Below are positions 8,333 to 18,095 of a DNA stretch of 60,260 nt, piece after piece. Made by a program: the position numbers and the translations under genes. The DNA comes from an uncultured Lachnospira sp. (lineage in GTDB: Bacteria; Bacillota; Clostridia; Lachnospirales; Lachnospiraceae). Position 1 is the first letter of the stretch. Each line of letters starts with the position of its first letter. The stretch lies in contig CAJUTV010000016.1 of the NCBI GenBank assembly GCA_910589305.1, positions 1 through 60,260 on the forward strand, read 5' to 3'. Under the pieces are notes generated by a model. The model saw nothing but the letters and a program-made list of their open reading frames with translations. It ran no database searches and was not told the DNA's origin.

Positions 8333-9028
8333 TTACGTTGTTGGAATAAAAAGAACAGTGCCAGGATATATCCAATGCCCATGGTCGGAACTGCCCCCTC
8401 GTAATTGTGCTTCTGCTTCGATTGTATCCACATTGGCATCATATATCTTTGTCCATTCTGTACCACTTCCAAGTTTTCTTAAGGCAATATCCCACAACGT
8501 ATCGCCACTTACTACTGTATAACTAGAACCATCATTGCCTGCACTGTCATTTCGCGGAACAGTTTTTTTAACAAAGGAAGCGATTTGAAGTTCATTTGTT
8601 GTATAAATCTTTAAGTCTTTTGCCTGTGTAAAGGAAATGGAATACTTTACATTTCCATAAGCACCATAGACTTGTGGTGCAAAGGAAGAAATTGTAACAT
8701 CCATATTTATCCATGTATCGGTTACAATAAGATTTAATATGGTTCCTTTTTCCTGCCATTCAAGAAGCTGTACCATACATTGGTTTGGTTCTTGATAATA
8801 CGCTTTTAACACAACGGATTCATTCTTTTTTGCCTGTCCAAAAAATTCACCATCCCATTTGATTTCTGTTATATTCATACCTTTCGGCACTTTTATAGTA
8901 CCTTTGGATATAATATCAAACGATTGATATTTTGCTCCTATTGTTCCACTAATACTTTCAGGATTTGAAGGAAATACAAAGGTCTTTTTATTACTTCCTA
9001 TCTCAGCAAGTCGAATTAAAATGTCCAT
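8333..9028 (-). CDS. xkdP: LysM tail protein, XkdP-like
   Basis: A 231-aa protein from the ATG at 9028 (GGAGG upstream). The N-terminal two thirds match the XkdP/gp53-type tail chaperone or connector domain (FVFPSNPESISGT). The C-terminus is a LysM domain (YTVVSGDTLWDIALRKLG to IYPGTVLFIP). It follows the tape measure gene as in PBSX. LysM binds peptidoglycan and probably acts in tail-tip assembly or wall contact. Confidence 0.85.
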   Translation of the reverse strand: MDILIRLAEIGSNKKTFVFPSNPESISGTIGAKYQSFDIISKGTIKVPKGMNITEIKWDGEFFGQAKKNESVVLKAYYQEPNQCMVQLLEWQEKGTILNLIVTDTWINMDVTISSFAPQVYGAYGNVKYSISFTQAKDLKIYTTNELQIASFVKKTVPRNDSAGNDGSSYTVVSGDTLWDIALRKLGSGTEWTKIYDANVDTIEAEAQLRGGSSDHGHWIYPGTVLFIPTT

Positions 9029-9104
9029 ATTGTTTAAGCCTCCATACTGCAATTTATTCCCGAAAGCAACAAGTCAAATGGACATATTTGTATATCCATT
9101 TAAC

Positions 9105-12100
9105 TTATGCTTCCTTTACTATTGGCATATTTGAAAATACAGCTTCAATACGCTGTGCAATCTCACCGCCTAATTCATCTGCCATCGTCATCATTCCTTT
9201 TCTTATAATAACCATCATCTCATCTTCAGATTGTGCATTTGAATGATTGATTACAAACTCTGGTAACATCTGAATATGAACCTCTATATTATTGTTTCCA
9301 CTCTGTTGTGTAATAGGTGTTATTGTGCTATTACTATTCTCTGTACTATCTTCTATTGCTTTATTATAGTCAACAGGTACGTTTTTCATTGTTTCATTTA
9401 ATAAATGATAATCATCCATATTTTTAACAACATAAGAACTTCCTACAATGCCGCCTGCTGCATAAGCGCCAACACCCAATATTTTGCCGACTTCTTCATA
9501 CAAGCTCATTGCTCTATTTCTTCTACCTGGCACAAGAGGAATGATTGCTTCTGGTCCTTCTTCACCTACCCATGAAAGCTGCTTGCCGCTTACATAGCCA
9601 CCTGTTGCCTTATGCTGCCCACTGGAAACTGTTGTAGTACCTTCTGGCAAACTTGTAATATTGTATTTTGGTATTACATTGACTGTAGGATTTACACTAA
9701 ATGGACTTATTGTTGCTATATTAAGGGCTGTTTGCAAAGCAGTCTTTAATATTGAAGAATAGCCAGATATACTTGATGAAGCACCTTCATTTAAATACTC
9801 ACCTAAAGCAGCACCTGTTTTTTTCCATTCTCCTGTTACTTTTTCATAAAATTCATCTGGAATTGGTTTATACCCTTTATACCACGACATCATGTTATCA
9901 GAATCATCTTTTATAGAATCTTCCATCATCTTATCAAGATTACCGCTCATGTAAGTATTTCTAAAATCAGATACTACTGATGGGTCAAGATTCTTCTCCA
10001 ATGCATCATGAATCTGTTGTGCAGAATTTCGCATTGCTATATCAAGATTTTCCCCTGATAATCCATCAAGAATAGGGTCTAATATGCTCCAATTACTACC
10101 TGGCTCTATAAGGTGTTGTTGCTTTCCAACAATATCCTCAAACATCTTTGTGTTAAAATTATCCCAATCAATAGCTTCCATAATTTCATCTGTTGTTGGA
10201 ACACTCTTTTTATAAGATTGTAATATTTGTTCTTTAACTGTTTGTGGAACACTCTCTGCTGTCGTTTTTAATATTGATTGTATATCAGTTAGTGTGTTTT
10301 TATCAAGACCACCTAAATCAAACATATCTTTTATAAAATTCTCATCCCATGCACTTACATCTGGTCTTTTTAACATTGCATTCTTAAAGGCTATCTGTAA
10401 CTTTTCTGCTATCGTTCCCTCTAAATCAGGTAAAATTCCATCAAGTCGACTTCCAAATGCATCTGCTATGGTTTGTAAAATAAATGATGTAACATTTGAA
10501 TCAGATTTTGACATATTTAAAACATATGCTTCTTCTATATCTTCTTTTTGTTCCTTTGCTCTTTCTATTTCTTCTGGTGTAATATCTTCTTTTGATAATA
10601 ATAAATTTACACTTTTTAAAGACTCAATCATTGCTTTTTTATTCATTTCTTCTGCTGACTTTTTATATACATTAAGCTGCTCTTGCAAACTTGCAAATGT
10701 TTCTGGAGTCAACTCTGCACCACTAGCCTTAAATTGAATACCTATTGCTTCAAGCTCTGCTTCATTCTGTGCTTCTGTAAGTTTATTTGTAATATCTGAT
10801 ATTTGTTGTTGTAAATTAATAATTTCTTTGGATTCATCAAGAGTAATTACACCATCTGACAATGCAATTTCCATTGAATTGCTTAACTGCTCGCTAATAC
10901 TATCTATCTGTTCCATAAAATTGTTATACATAGAATCAAGATTTGCTGTATCTGTATCTTTTCCCATAAGTAATTTCAAAGCAACCGTAGCTTCATAATG
11001 GTTATTTTCTATATACAATCGTGCATTTTTTACAAATGTATCTACTGTTTGTTTATAATTATCCCTCTCTATTTCAGATAATTCTATACCAAGACTTACT
11101 TTCCAGTTTTCACGCTTTATATCCACAGCAGAAGATTTTAGAGTTTCTAGTGAACTTTCTGTTTTAACTACTGCTGCATTAAATTCATCTAAGCTTTGTT
11201 TCATATCTTTAAAAGTGATTTCCTCTGCCATCTTTTTAATCTCAGTAAATGACAACTTAATATTTCCAAATGCCTTATTCATTACATCTACACTAGATTC
11301 CTGAAACATTTTTACAAATTCTTCCGCACTTAATTGTGTGTCTTGTAATGCATCTTTAAGTGCTTTGTTAGCAAATTTTGAATTTTCATTAATGGTTACA
11401 CCAGTAGCAGCATATACAGCTTGTACTTTATCAGACATAGCCTGCATTTCTTGAACATTTGCTTGATAATCTTTTTTAATTTTATCACCTGCCAACCAGC
11501 CAGCAATTCCACCAATACCTGCACCTATTAATGTACCTACACCTGGCAATACAAGTGTACCGATAGCAGCTCCTACACCAGTTGCACCTGCTTCTATTCC
11601 TGCTGACAATCCATGAGTCTTGGCTTCTTCTTTATTATCAGATGTTAATGCTTTATATGCATCTATACCTGCATTTATTAATGATGCACCTGCAACAACT
11701 CCACCTGTCACTGCACCTGCTCCAGACGCTATCAAACCAGCTCCACTCATTCCTGCCGCCTGTGAACCAAGCAATCCTGAAAAACCTCCTATAGAGGTTG
11801 ATGTAAGTTTACTTCCCAATGAAGCCATTTTCCCCATAACACCTGTTCCTTTTGTTGCAGAGCCAAGAAATGAACCTACAAGCGAAGTTCCTGTTTCTGC
11901 ATTTTTTCCAAACAGTCCCTTTCCAACACTTGCTGCTCCTTTTCCCAAACTGATAAATGGTTTTGCTATTTTTCCTAAAAGCAATGCTGAAAAAAGTGAA
12001 GATAAACCTGCACTTTCTCCACCTGGCAGCAGTTTACTAGCATTAGAAAATAAATTCTTCAAGCCTTCTCCTAGTTTATCCATTACTGCCCCTGCATCAA

Positions 12101-13778
12101 ACCCTTGCGAAAAACCTTTTGCAAAAGAAGCGCCAATTGATACACCTTCGTCTATGGTTTCGGATATGTTAATACCTAGCAGTGTCATTAAGCCAAACTT
12201 TAAGCCTGAACCTATCCCTTTGCCAATATCCTTTGCTATATTAGCAAATGTTGCCTTTCCTGTCGTATTCCACCATTCAGAAAATGGCTGTGCTATAAAC
12301 TCATCCCACAAAATATGCACCTTTCCAAAAAAGTTTGCATTTTGCCATTCTTTCGTGTCTGCTATCTCCTTAAACTTGCGTTTCATATATTCTATTTTTT
12401 TATCAACCCAATCCATCAAACGGTCAAGTCCATCTTCAATAGCTGGCATTAAATCGGTAAGCCACTTAGCAATTCCTCTTACATAAGGTGACAGACGCTT
12501 TCCAAATGAAATTTTTACGCCATCTAAAGCACTTTGTAGTTTAATAATCGAACCTTCCAAGTTATCTAACATAGTGTCTGCCATCTGTTGTGCTGCTCCA
12601 TCCGCACTATAAATAGCTTCGGTCAAATCCTTATAATCGTCTTCTGAAGCATTTAAAATCGCTAACAAGCCCGCCTGCGCTCTTGTACCTGCTATGGTAT
12701 TTGCAATATTAGACTTTTGCTCGTCTGTATAATCGGCTGTTGCTAATCTTAACTCATTAATAACATCGGTTAATTTTCTTGCTTTTCCTGATGAATCAAA
12801 AAAATCAATCCCTAATTTATTAATGGCATCAGTTGCTCCATTCGTATTGGTTGCCAATCTTGTAAAAATGGAATTGAGTTCTGTACCTGCCTGTGATGCT
12901 TTGATTCCGCTGTTTGCCATAAGACCAATCATAATGCCAACATCTTCAATTTTATAGCCTAATGTACCTGCCATTGCTCCAACATACTTAAAGGTTTCAC
13001 CCATCATAGAAACATTCGTATTTGAACTGGAAGAAGCTCTTGCTAAAACATCTGCAAAATGTGTTGCTTCATTAGCTTGCATACGAAAGGCAGTCATGGC
13101 ATCGGTGACAATATCCGATGTTGTTCCTAAATCTTCACCACTGGCAGCTGCCAAGTTTAAAATACCCTCAATACCATCAAGCATTTGTTCTGGCTTCCAA
13201 CCCGCCATAGCCATATAATTAAATGCCTCTGCGGATTGTGCCGCTGTAAATTTAGTGGTAGAACCCATCTCTTTTGCCTTATCCGTCAGCTTTGCCAACT
13301 CGCTACTCGTTGCTCCACTCACTGCTTGAACCTTTGACATCGCAGCCTCAAAGTTTTTGTATGTATCAATTGTATCTTTTATGCCAAAACTAACTCCGAG
13401 AACTGCACCCGCTTGAAAGAGTGGATTTTTTAGTATATTTAAAATCCCTCGAACGGGAGCGGTTATTAAATCAACCGCCTTCATGGTAACACTAAATGTC
13501 TTACTTCCAAAAGACTTTAAACCACTTCCAACTGTTTTAAGTATAGGGGAAACTTTATCTTTTACACTAAGCAACACTTCGTATTTTTGCTTTGCCCAAC
13601 TTGCTAATGTTTTCTGTGTTTTCTGAGACGATTTTTCATACTGTGTTGTCTTACTGTTTGTCTGCTGTAATGCTTTATTTAATTTCTGTAACCCATTAAT
13701 GGTTTGTGTAATCCCTTCAGATGTTTCATCAACTACCTCCACAGGTATCTCAATTCGTATCGTTTCAGCTATTTTCAT
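9105..13778 (-). CDS. xkdO: Tail tape measure protein (TP901 family)
   Basis: The longest frame in the window (1,557 aa). Residues ~140-430 match the TP901 tape measure core (AMSKVQAVSGATSSELAKLT, then AFNYMAMAGWKPEQML). They are followed by Gly/Ala-rich hydrophobic stretches (~650-790) and long helical coiled-coil regions. The protein sets tail length and is ejected with the DNA. It starts 14 nt before the end of the frameshifted chaperone extension, the standard arrangement. The ribosome site is AAGGGGG. Confidence 0.95.
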   Translation of the reverse strand: MKIAETIRIEIPVEVVDETSEGITQTINGLQKLNKALQQTNSKTTQYEKSSQKTQKTLASWAKQKYEVLLSVKDKVSPILKTVGSGLKSFGSKTFSVTMKAVDLITAPVRGILNILKNPLFQAGAVLGVSFGIKDTIDTYKNFEAAMSKVQAVSGATSSELAKLTDKAKEMGSTTKFTAAQSAEAFNYMAMAGWKPEQMLDGIEGILNLAAASGEDLGTTSDIVTDAMTAFRMQANEATHFADVLARASSSSNTNVSMMGETFKYVGAMAGTLGYKIEDVGIMIGLMANSGIKASQAGTELNSIFTRLATNTNGATDAINKLGIDFFDSSGKARKLTDVINELRLATADYTDEQKSNIANTIAGTRAQAGLLAILNASEDDYKDLTEAIYSADGAAQQMADTMLDNLEGSIIKLQSALDGVKISFGKRLSPYVRGIAKWLTDLMPAIEDGLDRLMDWVDKKIEYMKRKFKEIADTKEWQNANFFGKVHILWDEFIAQPFSEWWNTTGKATFANIAKDIGKGIGSGLKFGLMTLLGINISETIDEGVSIGASFAKGFSQGFDAGAVMDKLGEGLKNLFSNASKLLPGGESAGLSSLFSALLLGKIAKPFISLGKGAASVGKGLFGKNAETGTSLVGSFLGSATKGTGVMGKMASLGSKLTSTSIGGFSGLLGSQAAGMSGAGLIASGAGAVTGGVVAGASLINAGIDAYKALTSDNKEEAKTHGLSAGIEAGATGVGAAIGTLVLPGVGTLIGAGIGGIAGWLAGDKIKKDYQANVQEMQAMSDKVQAVYAATGVTINENSKFANKALKDALQDTQLSAEEFVKMFQESSVDVMNKAFGNIKLSFTEIKKMAEEITFKDMKQSLDEFNAAVVKTESSLETLKSSAVDIKRENWKVSLGIELSEIERDNYKQTVDTFVKNARLYIENNHYEATVALKLLMGKDTDTANLDSMYNNFMEQIDSISEQLSNSMEIALSDGVITLDESKEIINLQQQISDITNKLTEAQNEAELEAIGIQFKASGAELTPETFASLQEQLNVYKKSAEEMNKKAMIESLKSVNLLLSKEDITPEEIERAKEQKEDIEEAYVLNMSKSDSNVTSFILQTIADAFGSRLDGILPDLEGTIAEKLQIAFKNAMLKRPDVSAWDENFIKDMFDLGGLDKNTLTDIQSILKTTAESVPQTVKEQILQSYKKSVPTTDEIMEAIDWDNFNTKMFEDIVGKQQHLIEPGSNWSILDPILDGLSGENLDIAMRNSAQQIHDALEKNLDPSVVSDFRNTYMSGNLDKMMEDSIKDDSDNMMSWYKGYKPIPDEFYEKVTGEWKKTGAALGEYLNEGASSSISGYSSILKTALQTALNIATISPFSVNPTVNVIPKYNITSLPEGTTTVSSGQHKATGGYVSGKQLSWVGEEGPEAIIPLVPGRRNRAMSLYEEVGKILGVGAYAAGGIVGSSYVVKNMDDYHLLNETMKNVPVDYNKAIEDSTENSNSTITPITQQSGNNNIEVHIQMLPEFVINHSNAQSEDEMMVIIRKGMMTMADELGGEIAQRIEAVFSNMPIVKEA

Positions 13779-14492
13779 TGCCCCCTTCCGTTTGTAAGGA
13801 TTCTAAATAAATTCTTGTGGACATGAACATAAACACTTGTACCCATTTCGGTTTTAAGTAAAATTCATCTGGTGTAATTCCTGTCCGTTGAAAGATATGG
13901 TGTAACAGACAGGTTTTTCCACCAGCTTCAATTAGTTTTTTATCACTTCCTCCATGTTATTGTCATACCCACTTAATGAATCAATACATTCTAAGACTCT
14001 ATCCTTTTCTCCTGCTTTTAAACTGTATTCAATTACATCTAACCCATTCATAATCTGTAAGCCTTTCGCTCTTAAAGCCTCCCAAATCGTCTTGTTATCC
14101 CATAATTTTGTCTTATACTCATCTGTTGTTGCTGTATAAATCAGCAAATCTCGATATTTTACACTGTTTGTTTCCTCTGGCAGCTTCATGCCAAGCTGTT
14201 TATTTCGTACATATTTTGTATACTTCTTTTTACACCTATCATATTCTTCCTCTGAAAGAGGTCGAATATCAAATGCAAAGTACACTCTGCCGCCTCTTGC
14301 AATCTCAATATGCTGTACTTCATCACTTGTGTAACTGGCTGCATCAATTAATCCTTGAATAAAATCGTCCTCATAGATTCTCATTTGTGTTTTGATATCT
14401 TCTTTATCAAAGGATACCTCTTGAATTGGATTTGTTGTTTCTGTTGTATCCTCTACAAATCCTACCGTTGCCTCTACTTTGTTATCTGTCAT
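13765..14492 (-). CDS. Tail assembly chaperone gpGT-type product by -1 frameshift
   Basis: The 0-frame xkdN-like product ends at 13932. At 13935-13941 the minus strand reads A AAA AAC in the correct phase for a -1 slip, directly before the TAA. After slipping, the frame continues 56 codons (starting LIEAGGKTCLLHHIF) to a TGA at 13765, inside the tape measure start. The extension contains KPKWVQVFMFMSTRIYLES, the kind of conserved tail expected of a GT extension. The family uses this shift to make a minority long chaperone that loads the tape measure. The frameshift is inferred from sequence, phase and position. Confidence 0.8.
13932..14492 (-). CDS. xkdN: Tail assembly chaperone, XkdN-like (short form, gpG)
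   Basis: A 186-aa protein from the ATG at 14492 with GGAGG upstream; the longer upstream frame has no ribosome site. Acidic N-terminus, then the XkdN-type core (IARGGRVYFAFDIRPLSEEEYDRCKKKY). It sits between tail tube and tape measure genes, as xkdN does. It is the abundant short form; the long form arises through the slippery site at 13935-13941. Confidence 0.85.
   Translation of the reverse strand: MTDNKVEATVGFVEDTTETTNPIQEVSFDKEDIKTQMRIYEDDFIQGLIDAASYTSDEVQHIEIARGGRVYFAFDIRPLSEEEYDRCKKKYTKYVRNKQLGMKLPEETNSVKYRDLLIYTATTDEYKTKLWDNKTIWEALRAKGLQIMNGLDVIEYSLKAGEKDRVLECIDSLSGYDNNMEEVIKN
13935..13941 (-). other. Slippery heptamer for programmed -1 frameshift
   Basis: Minus strand A AAA AAC in frame (codons ATA AAA AAC, then TAA). 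It is the only heptamer of the X XXY YYZ class at the end of this gene and lies immediately before the stop codon. The stop at 13932-13934 lies within the shift. Confidence 0.8.
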
Positions 14493-14568
14493 AATAGACC
14501 TCCTATAAAAAATAAAATATAAAAAGAGAGTACTTTTTATGTACTCTCTTATAAATAACGCCTTTCTT

Positions 14569-15027
14569 TTAATCCATATCAAGTAAACTCTGTAAAGCTG
14601 GCGGTTTATTGACTGCAAAATTCCAACTTCTTTTAATTACATCACCTGTTGTTACATTTTGTAAATCAATCTGACCAGATGGAACACACTCACTATATAC
14701 AACACGTTGTTCAGAGCCATTTCTTCCCACAATAACTCCTTGAAAATTCCAATAAGGCATTTGTTGTTCTTCCATCGCTTTAAAAATCTCTTGAATAAAT
14801 GCATCATCTTCCACAACAACCTGTGACATGGTAAGTGTTACTTTAAATGTATTGGCTGTCTCAAGTTCCTGTGCATTTCCTAGCACCGAATATGAAGCAT
14901 TATTAAAAGATACATTGGATGAAAATGATTCAACCGTTGCCAAAAGCACCCCATCTTGATTATAAAATGCTCCATCTTTACCTGTTCTTGCATACCTTGA
15001 ATCACCTGAAGCTTTTTGATTAATCAT
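14569..15027 (-). CDS. xkdM: Phage tail tube protein, XkdM-like
   Basis: A 152-aa protein after the sheath gene. The N-terminal pattern (YARTGKDGAFYNQDGVLLATVESF) and C-terminal (YWNFQGVIVGRNGSEQRVVY) fit the XkdM inner tube family of contractile phages. The tube lies inside the sheath and delivers DNA. GAGGTG precedes the ATG. Length is normal. Confidence 0.85.
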   Translation of the reverse strand: MINQKASGDSRYARTGKDGAFYNQDGVLLATVESFSSNVSFNNASYSVLGNAQELETANTFKVTLTMSQVVVEDDAFIQEIFKAMEEQQMPYWNFQGVIVGRNGSEQRVVYSECVPSGQIDLQNVTTGDVIKRSWNFAVNKPPALQSLLDMD

Positions 15028-15044
15028 ACTATTTCACCTCTTTC

Positions 15045-16451
15045 TTAAATATTTGTTCCAAACTGAAATTGATAGGTTAAATAAATATGTTCCATACTAT
15101 CCTTATCAATTACAGCAATATCAAACCATGCACTATCTCCATTTGCTTTATAAGTCAAACTTTCCGATACGATACAAGAAACAAGTTTTCCTTCAGCTAC
15201 CATAGATGTTCCGACTGCCTGTAGCTGACTAATGATAGTTGCTCTGCCATTTTTATCATTGTCAATCTTACCGACCAAATTATCTGCTGTCACATTCATT
15301 CTGCGTATCAATTCAAATCGGGTCTTTACTCGTCTAATTTTCTTCCAACCATCATCTTGATTATCCGCTGGCGTGATAAGTGTATTGATTGCATTGTCAA
15401 TCCAAACTTGTTTAGCACTGTTATAACTAAGTACAAGACAGCCTTTCTTTTCCGCCGCTATAATCTGTGAATTGGTTAATCGTTCTAAAATTTCAGTAAA
15501 TCCATAAATAACCGTATGTGTCAATGAAGAATTGGAAGCACATGCTCCAATCAATCCAGCAAAACGTGCCGCTGTCTGGTATCCATCAATTTCCTTTCCC
15601 TGTTCACTGATATACGCATTCAAAACATAGTGCATTTTTTCATCATTAAATGCTGCTGCATGTTCTTGTCTGGTTTCAAGCTCTACTGTATGTTTCTCTG
15701 CTACAACTGCCTGTGCTAATGTTCCAGCATGAAAGATACGATTAACAAAAGCCTGCAATAAAAGATGGACGGCTGTATCTTCTGTATCCACACAGATGGT
15801 ATTAAAATCAAACGATTCTACAACAGCAAAAGCATTCGAATAATCACTTATTGTTGCCTGTGGGTCTGTTCCGTCTGTAAATACACTCTGTGACACAACC
15901 TGTAAAACTGCTTCTTCCTTTCCACTTTTTAATTCAGCTTTAAACTTCTTAGAAGATAAAAATGCCTCAACCAGTGCTGCTGCTTCTTTTATTCCTGCTG
16001 CAAACTCAACCTTTTCAAATTCTGTTGTTCCAGTATAAATGATACATTCTTTCAATGTATTATCTGATAATTTTTCTCGAATGGTAACTGTAAATGCTTT
16101 TTTACCTGGATAATTGGCAGTAATCGTTACTGCTGCTTCACCTTCCCTGTCATTCAGCGTAATGGTTGCTGTTGTTCCTCCATTGCCAACTCTGCAAGCA
16201 ATAATTGTTTTGGCACCACCATTAATTGCTTCCTGAATGGCATCGGTTGTGCCTTCATTGCCAAAAATATCCATGTAATTATCCGTAGCACTCAATTCTA
16301 CTGCTGTATTAATAGGTCCAAAGTCTGATTTAAAAAGAATGGCTGTAACACCGCTTACAATATCTGCCTGTGCATTGGTATCTTTCTTTTGAATATTAAA
16401 ATATGCTCCTGGTCTTATCTTTGCTTCTCCGACAATATATGTTTCTGCCAT
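15045..16451 (-). CDS. xkdK: Tail sheath protein, XkdK-like
   Basis: A 468-aa protein of normal sheath length. N-terminus IRPGAYFNI, then a Ca-independent beta-rich middle; the C-terminus includes RRMNVTADNLVGKIDNDKNGRATIISQ and NGDSAWFDIAVIDKDSMEHIYLTYQF, typical of XkdK sheaths. It polymerises around the tube and contracts on infection. This gene, more than any other, shows the phage is myovirus-like. The ribosome site is AAAGGAGG. Confidence 0.92.
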   Translation of the reverse strand: MAETYIVGEAKIRPGAYFNIQKKDTNAQADIVSGVTAILFKSDFGPINTAVELSATDNYMDIFGNEGTTDAIQEAINGGAKTIIACRVGNGGTTATITLNDREGEAAVTITANYPGKKAFTVTIREKLSDNTLKECIIYTGTTEFEKVEFAAGIKEAAALVEAFLSSKKFKAELKSGKEEAVLQVVSQSVFTDGTDPQATISDYSNAFAVVESFDFNTICVDTEDTAVHLLLQAFVNRIFHAGTLAQAVVAEKHTVELETRQEHAAAFNDEKMHYVLNAYISEQGKEIDGYQTAARFAGLIGACASNSSLTHTVIYGFTEILERLTNSQIIAAEKKGCLVLSYNSAKQVWIDNAINTLITPADNQDDGWKKIRRVKTRFELIRRMNVTADNLVGKIDNDKNGRATIISQLQAVGTSMVAEGKLVSCIVSESLTYKANGDSAWFDIAVIDKDSMEHIYLTYQFQFGTNI

Positions 16452-16453
16452 GA

Positions 16454-16753
16454 TTACAAAACCTCCTTTTCCATAAATTTTTTAATAATTTCTTTTGCTT
16501 TAGAAATTGTACACGCTTTGATTGCAGCAGCTTTTAATGCTGCTATTGCACATTCTGTTCGCACATTAAACAGTTGCCTTGCATTTGCAGACAATTCCTC
16601 TAGTGTATAAACGGATTCCATCGGCTTCACCAATTTGGTTTGCTTTATGGATTCTATTTTTGTTAATTCAGATGTTGACTCAATAATTTCTTTTCGTTCT
16701 TTTTCTGCTTTACTACCTATTTCAGCAATTATAGTCTTTTCCTTTGCTGTCAT
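16454..16753 (-). CDS. Hypothetical phage protein, 99 aa
   Basis: The ATG at 16753 is preferred over an in-frame GTG four codons upstream, because AGGAGGTGG would sit on top of the GTG. The product is a basic, Lys/Glu/Ala-rich helix bundle (NVRTECAIAALKAAAIKACTI) with no domain I recognise. It lies between the tail terminator-like gene and the sheath gene, 2 nt before the latter. A small tail completion or spacer protein is possible. Function unknown. Confidence 0.6.
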   Translation of the reverse strand: MTAKEKTIIAEIGSKAEKERKEIIESTSELTKIESIKQTKLVKPMESVYTLEELSANARQLFNVRTECAIAALKAAAIKACTISKAKEIIKKFMEKEVL

Positions 16754-16768
16754 AATCTGCACCACCTC

Positions 16769-17647
16769 CTAATAATAATTGATTGCTGTATAATTTAATT
16801 CATATGGTTTTGCCTTATATCGAAGCAATCCATATCTGCCATTTATAAAAATCTGTCCATCTTTAAGATAATCCGATTTATTATTCATCTGTACATGTTT
16901 TATAAACATCGGTGACTTGTCCAACATGATAATTTCTCCATCCAGCGATAACTGTCTTGTTATATCTACTGCCATTTTTAATCGAATTTCATTATCAGGG
17001 CATAAAATATGGACGGCAATTTTGCCGTCCAACCATGCTACGGTATTCGTTTCTTTTGCCAATTCTAAATGGCTTAACCTGCAATAAACAACAGGTGCTT
17101 CTTTTGTCGCTTTCGTTATTTCCTGCATCCTATCAAGCCCTACAATAATACAATCAGGATATAATTGTTTAAGATACCGATTCGTTGCAACAATGGGGTC
17201 TGGGTCTGTTGTTTCCCCGCTTGCATACTCTAAAATGTCAAATCGAATTTCAGACCCAATAATTAAATTATTTTTAACCTCTACCATCTCAAAGGCATCG
17301 GTTCTTGCCCATGTAAAAGCATATACAGAACTTCCACTTGTCTTTAATAAAACATCTTTTAAACAATTCCTTATTACTGGCTCTATTTGCTCTGGTGTTA
17401 CTGCACTTTGTGTATTTTGACAATACAACCATACGGATAAAGTACCTACGCTATTGCGTTCCTCATTTGCCTGTAAGTCAAAGTTATAAACCAACTGCGG
17501 ATATTGCGACTTTCCCTGCCAGCCTATTTGATTTTTTTCTGGTGGTTCAGTGTTAAAAATAGCTGGTTTGTCAGAAAATTGTGCAAGCTGTGACACCAGT
17601 TCCTTTGATTCTACAAATTGTTTATAAATCAGTTCTTCTAATGTCAT
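16769..17647 (-). CDS. Tail terminator/completion-like protein, 292 aa
   Basis: The N-terminal ~130 residues (FNTEPPEKNQIGWQGKSQYP, then GTLSVWLYCQN) look like LIC_12616/DUF3168-type tail terminator proteins. A second half repeats the layout (VYCRLSHLELAKETNTVAWLDGKI to INGRYGLLRYKAKPYELNY). It is about twice the usual length, consistent with an internal duplication or two fused domains. It lies between the HK97 gp10-like connector region and the sheath, where the terminator is expected. It starts 26 nt inside the preceding gene. Confidence 0.55.
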   Translation of the reverse strand: MTLEELIYKQFVESKELVSQLAQFSDKPAIFNTEPPEKNQIGWQGKSQYPQLVYNFDLQANEERNSVGTLSVWLYCQNTQSAVTPEQIEPVIRNCLKDVLLKTSGSSVYAFTWARTDAFEMVEVKNNLIIGSEIRFDILEYASGETTDPDPIVATNRYLKQLYPDCIIVGLDRMQEITKATKEAPVVYCRLSHLELAKETNTVAWLDGKIAVHILCPDNEIRLKMAVDITRQLSLDGEIIMLDKSPMFIKHVQMNNKSDYLKDGQIFINGRYGLLRYKAKPYELNYTAINYY

Positions 17648-18086
17648 TGTTTGCCTCCATTTCTTGAAATGTATTAATATCCTTCATATTATTATTGTTT
17701 GTATCACTATTTTCATTGTTTAGATTGGTATTTTTATCATTTTCATTATCTGTATCATTTGTATTCTTATTTTCATCATCTATATTCTTATCTTCTGAAT
17801 TTTCAGTATTATCTATTGGTTTGGGATATTCATAAACTTTAGATAAATCAGTCGAATATCGAATCTGCCAGTCCCCAGCTGCCACTTCTTTGGCGTTAAT
17901 AAAAAAATGATTGGTTACATTCCCTATTCTGGGATGGTATTGTACAATCATTTCTTTTTCAGTAATTGCTGTAAAAAAACCACTGATACCACATTTCCAT
18001 GAAACATGTTTTGCATAAACAAGCATACCCGTTTTTATTTCTAAAGTATTTAGTACAGATTCTGGCTTTTCTATTATCAATTCCAT
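17622..18086 (-). CDS. Phage protein of DUF5026 type with Asn/Asp-rich tail
   Basis: A 154-aa protein. Residues 1-90 form a small beta domain (GMLVYAKHVSWKCGISGFFTA, then VTNHFFINAKEVAAGDWQIRY) that I associate with DUF5026 phage proteins. Residues ~93-140 are almost entirely Asn, Asp, Glu, Thr and Ser, a disordered linker. The DNA there is a low-complexity expansion on the opposite strand (ATT/ATC repeats). It overlaps the next gene by 26 nt. The role in head-tail joining is inferred only from position. Confidence 0.55.
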   Translation of the reverse strand: MELIIEKPESVLNTLEIKTGMLVYAKHVSWKCGISGFFTAITEKEMIVQYHPRIGNVTNHFFINAKEVAAGDWQIRYSTDLSKVYEYPKPIDNTENSEDKNIDDENKNTNDTDNENDKNTNLNNENSDTNNNNMKDINTFQEMEANNDIRRTDL

Positions 18087-18095
18087 AACTGCCTC

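Noticed and set aside
8312..8375. N-terminal extension of the XkdQ-like protein
   Set aside because: No ribosome site; GGAGG is placed for the 8312 ATG.
10294..10737. 147-codon plus-strand frame
   Set aside because: Antisense to the tape measure coiled-coil region; no start signal.
11620..12486. 288-codon plus-strand frame inside the tape measure gene
   Set aside because: Antisense shadow of a Gly/Ala-rich region, no ribosome site, Pro-rich composition.
17700..17810. AT-repeat suspected microsatellite
   Set aside because: It is the coding sequence for an Asn/Asp-rich linker of the DUF5026-like protein.
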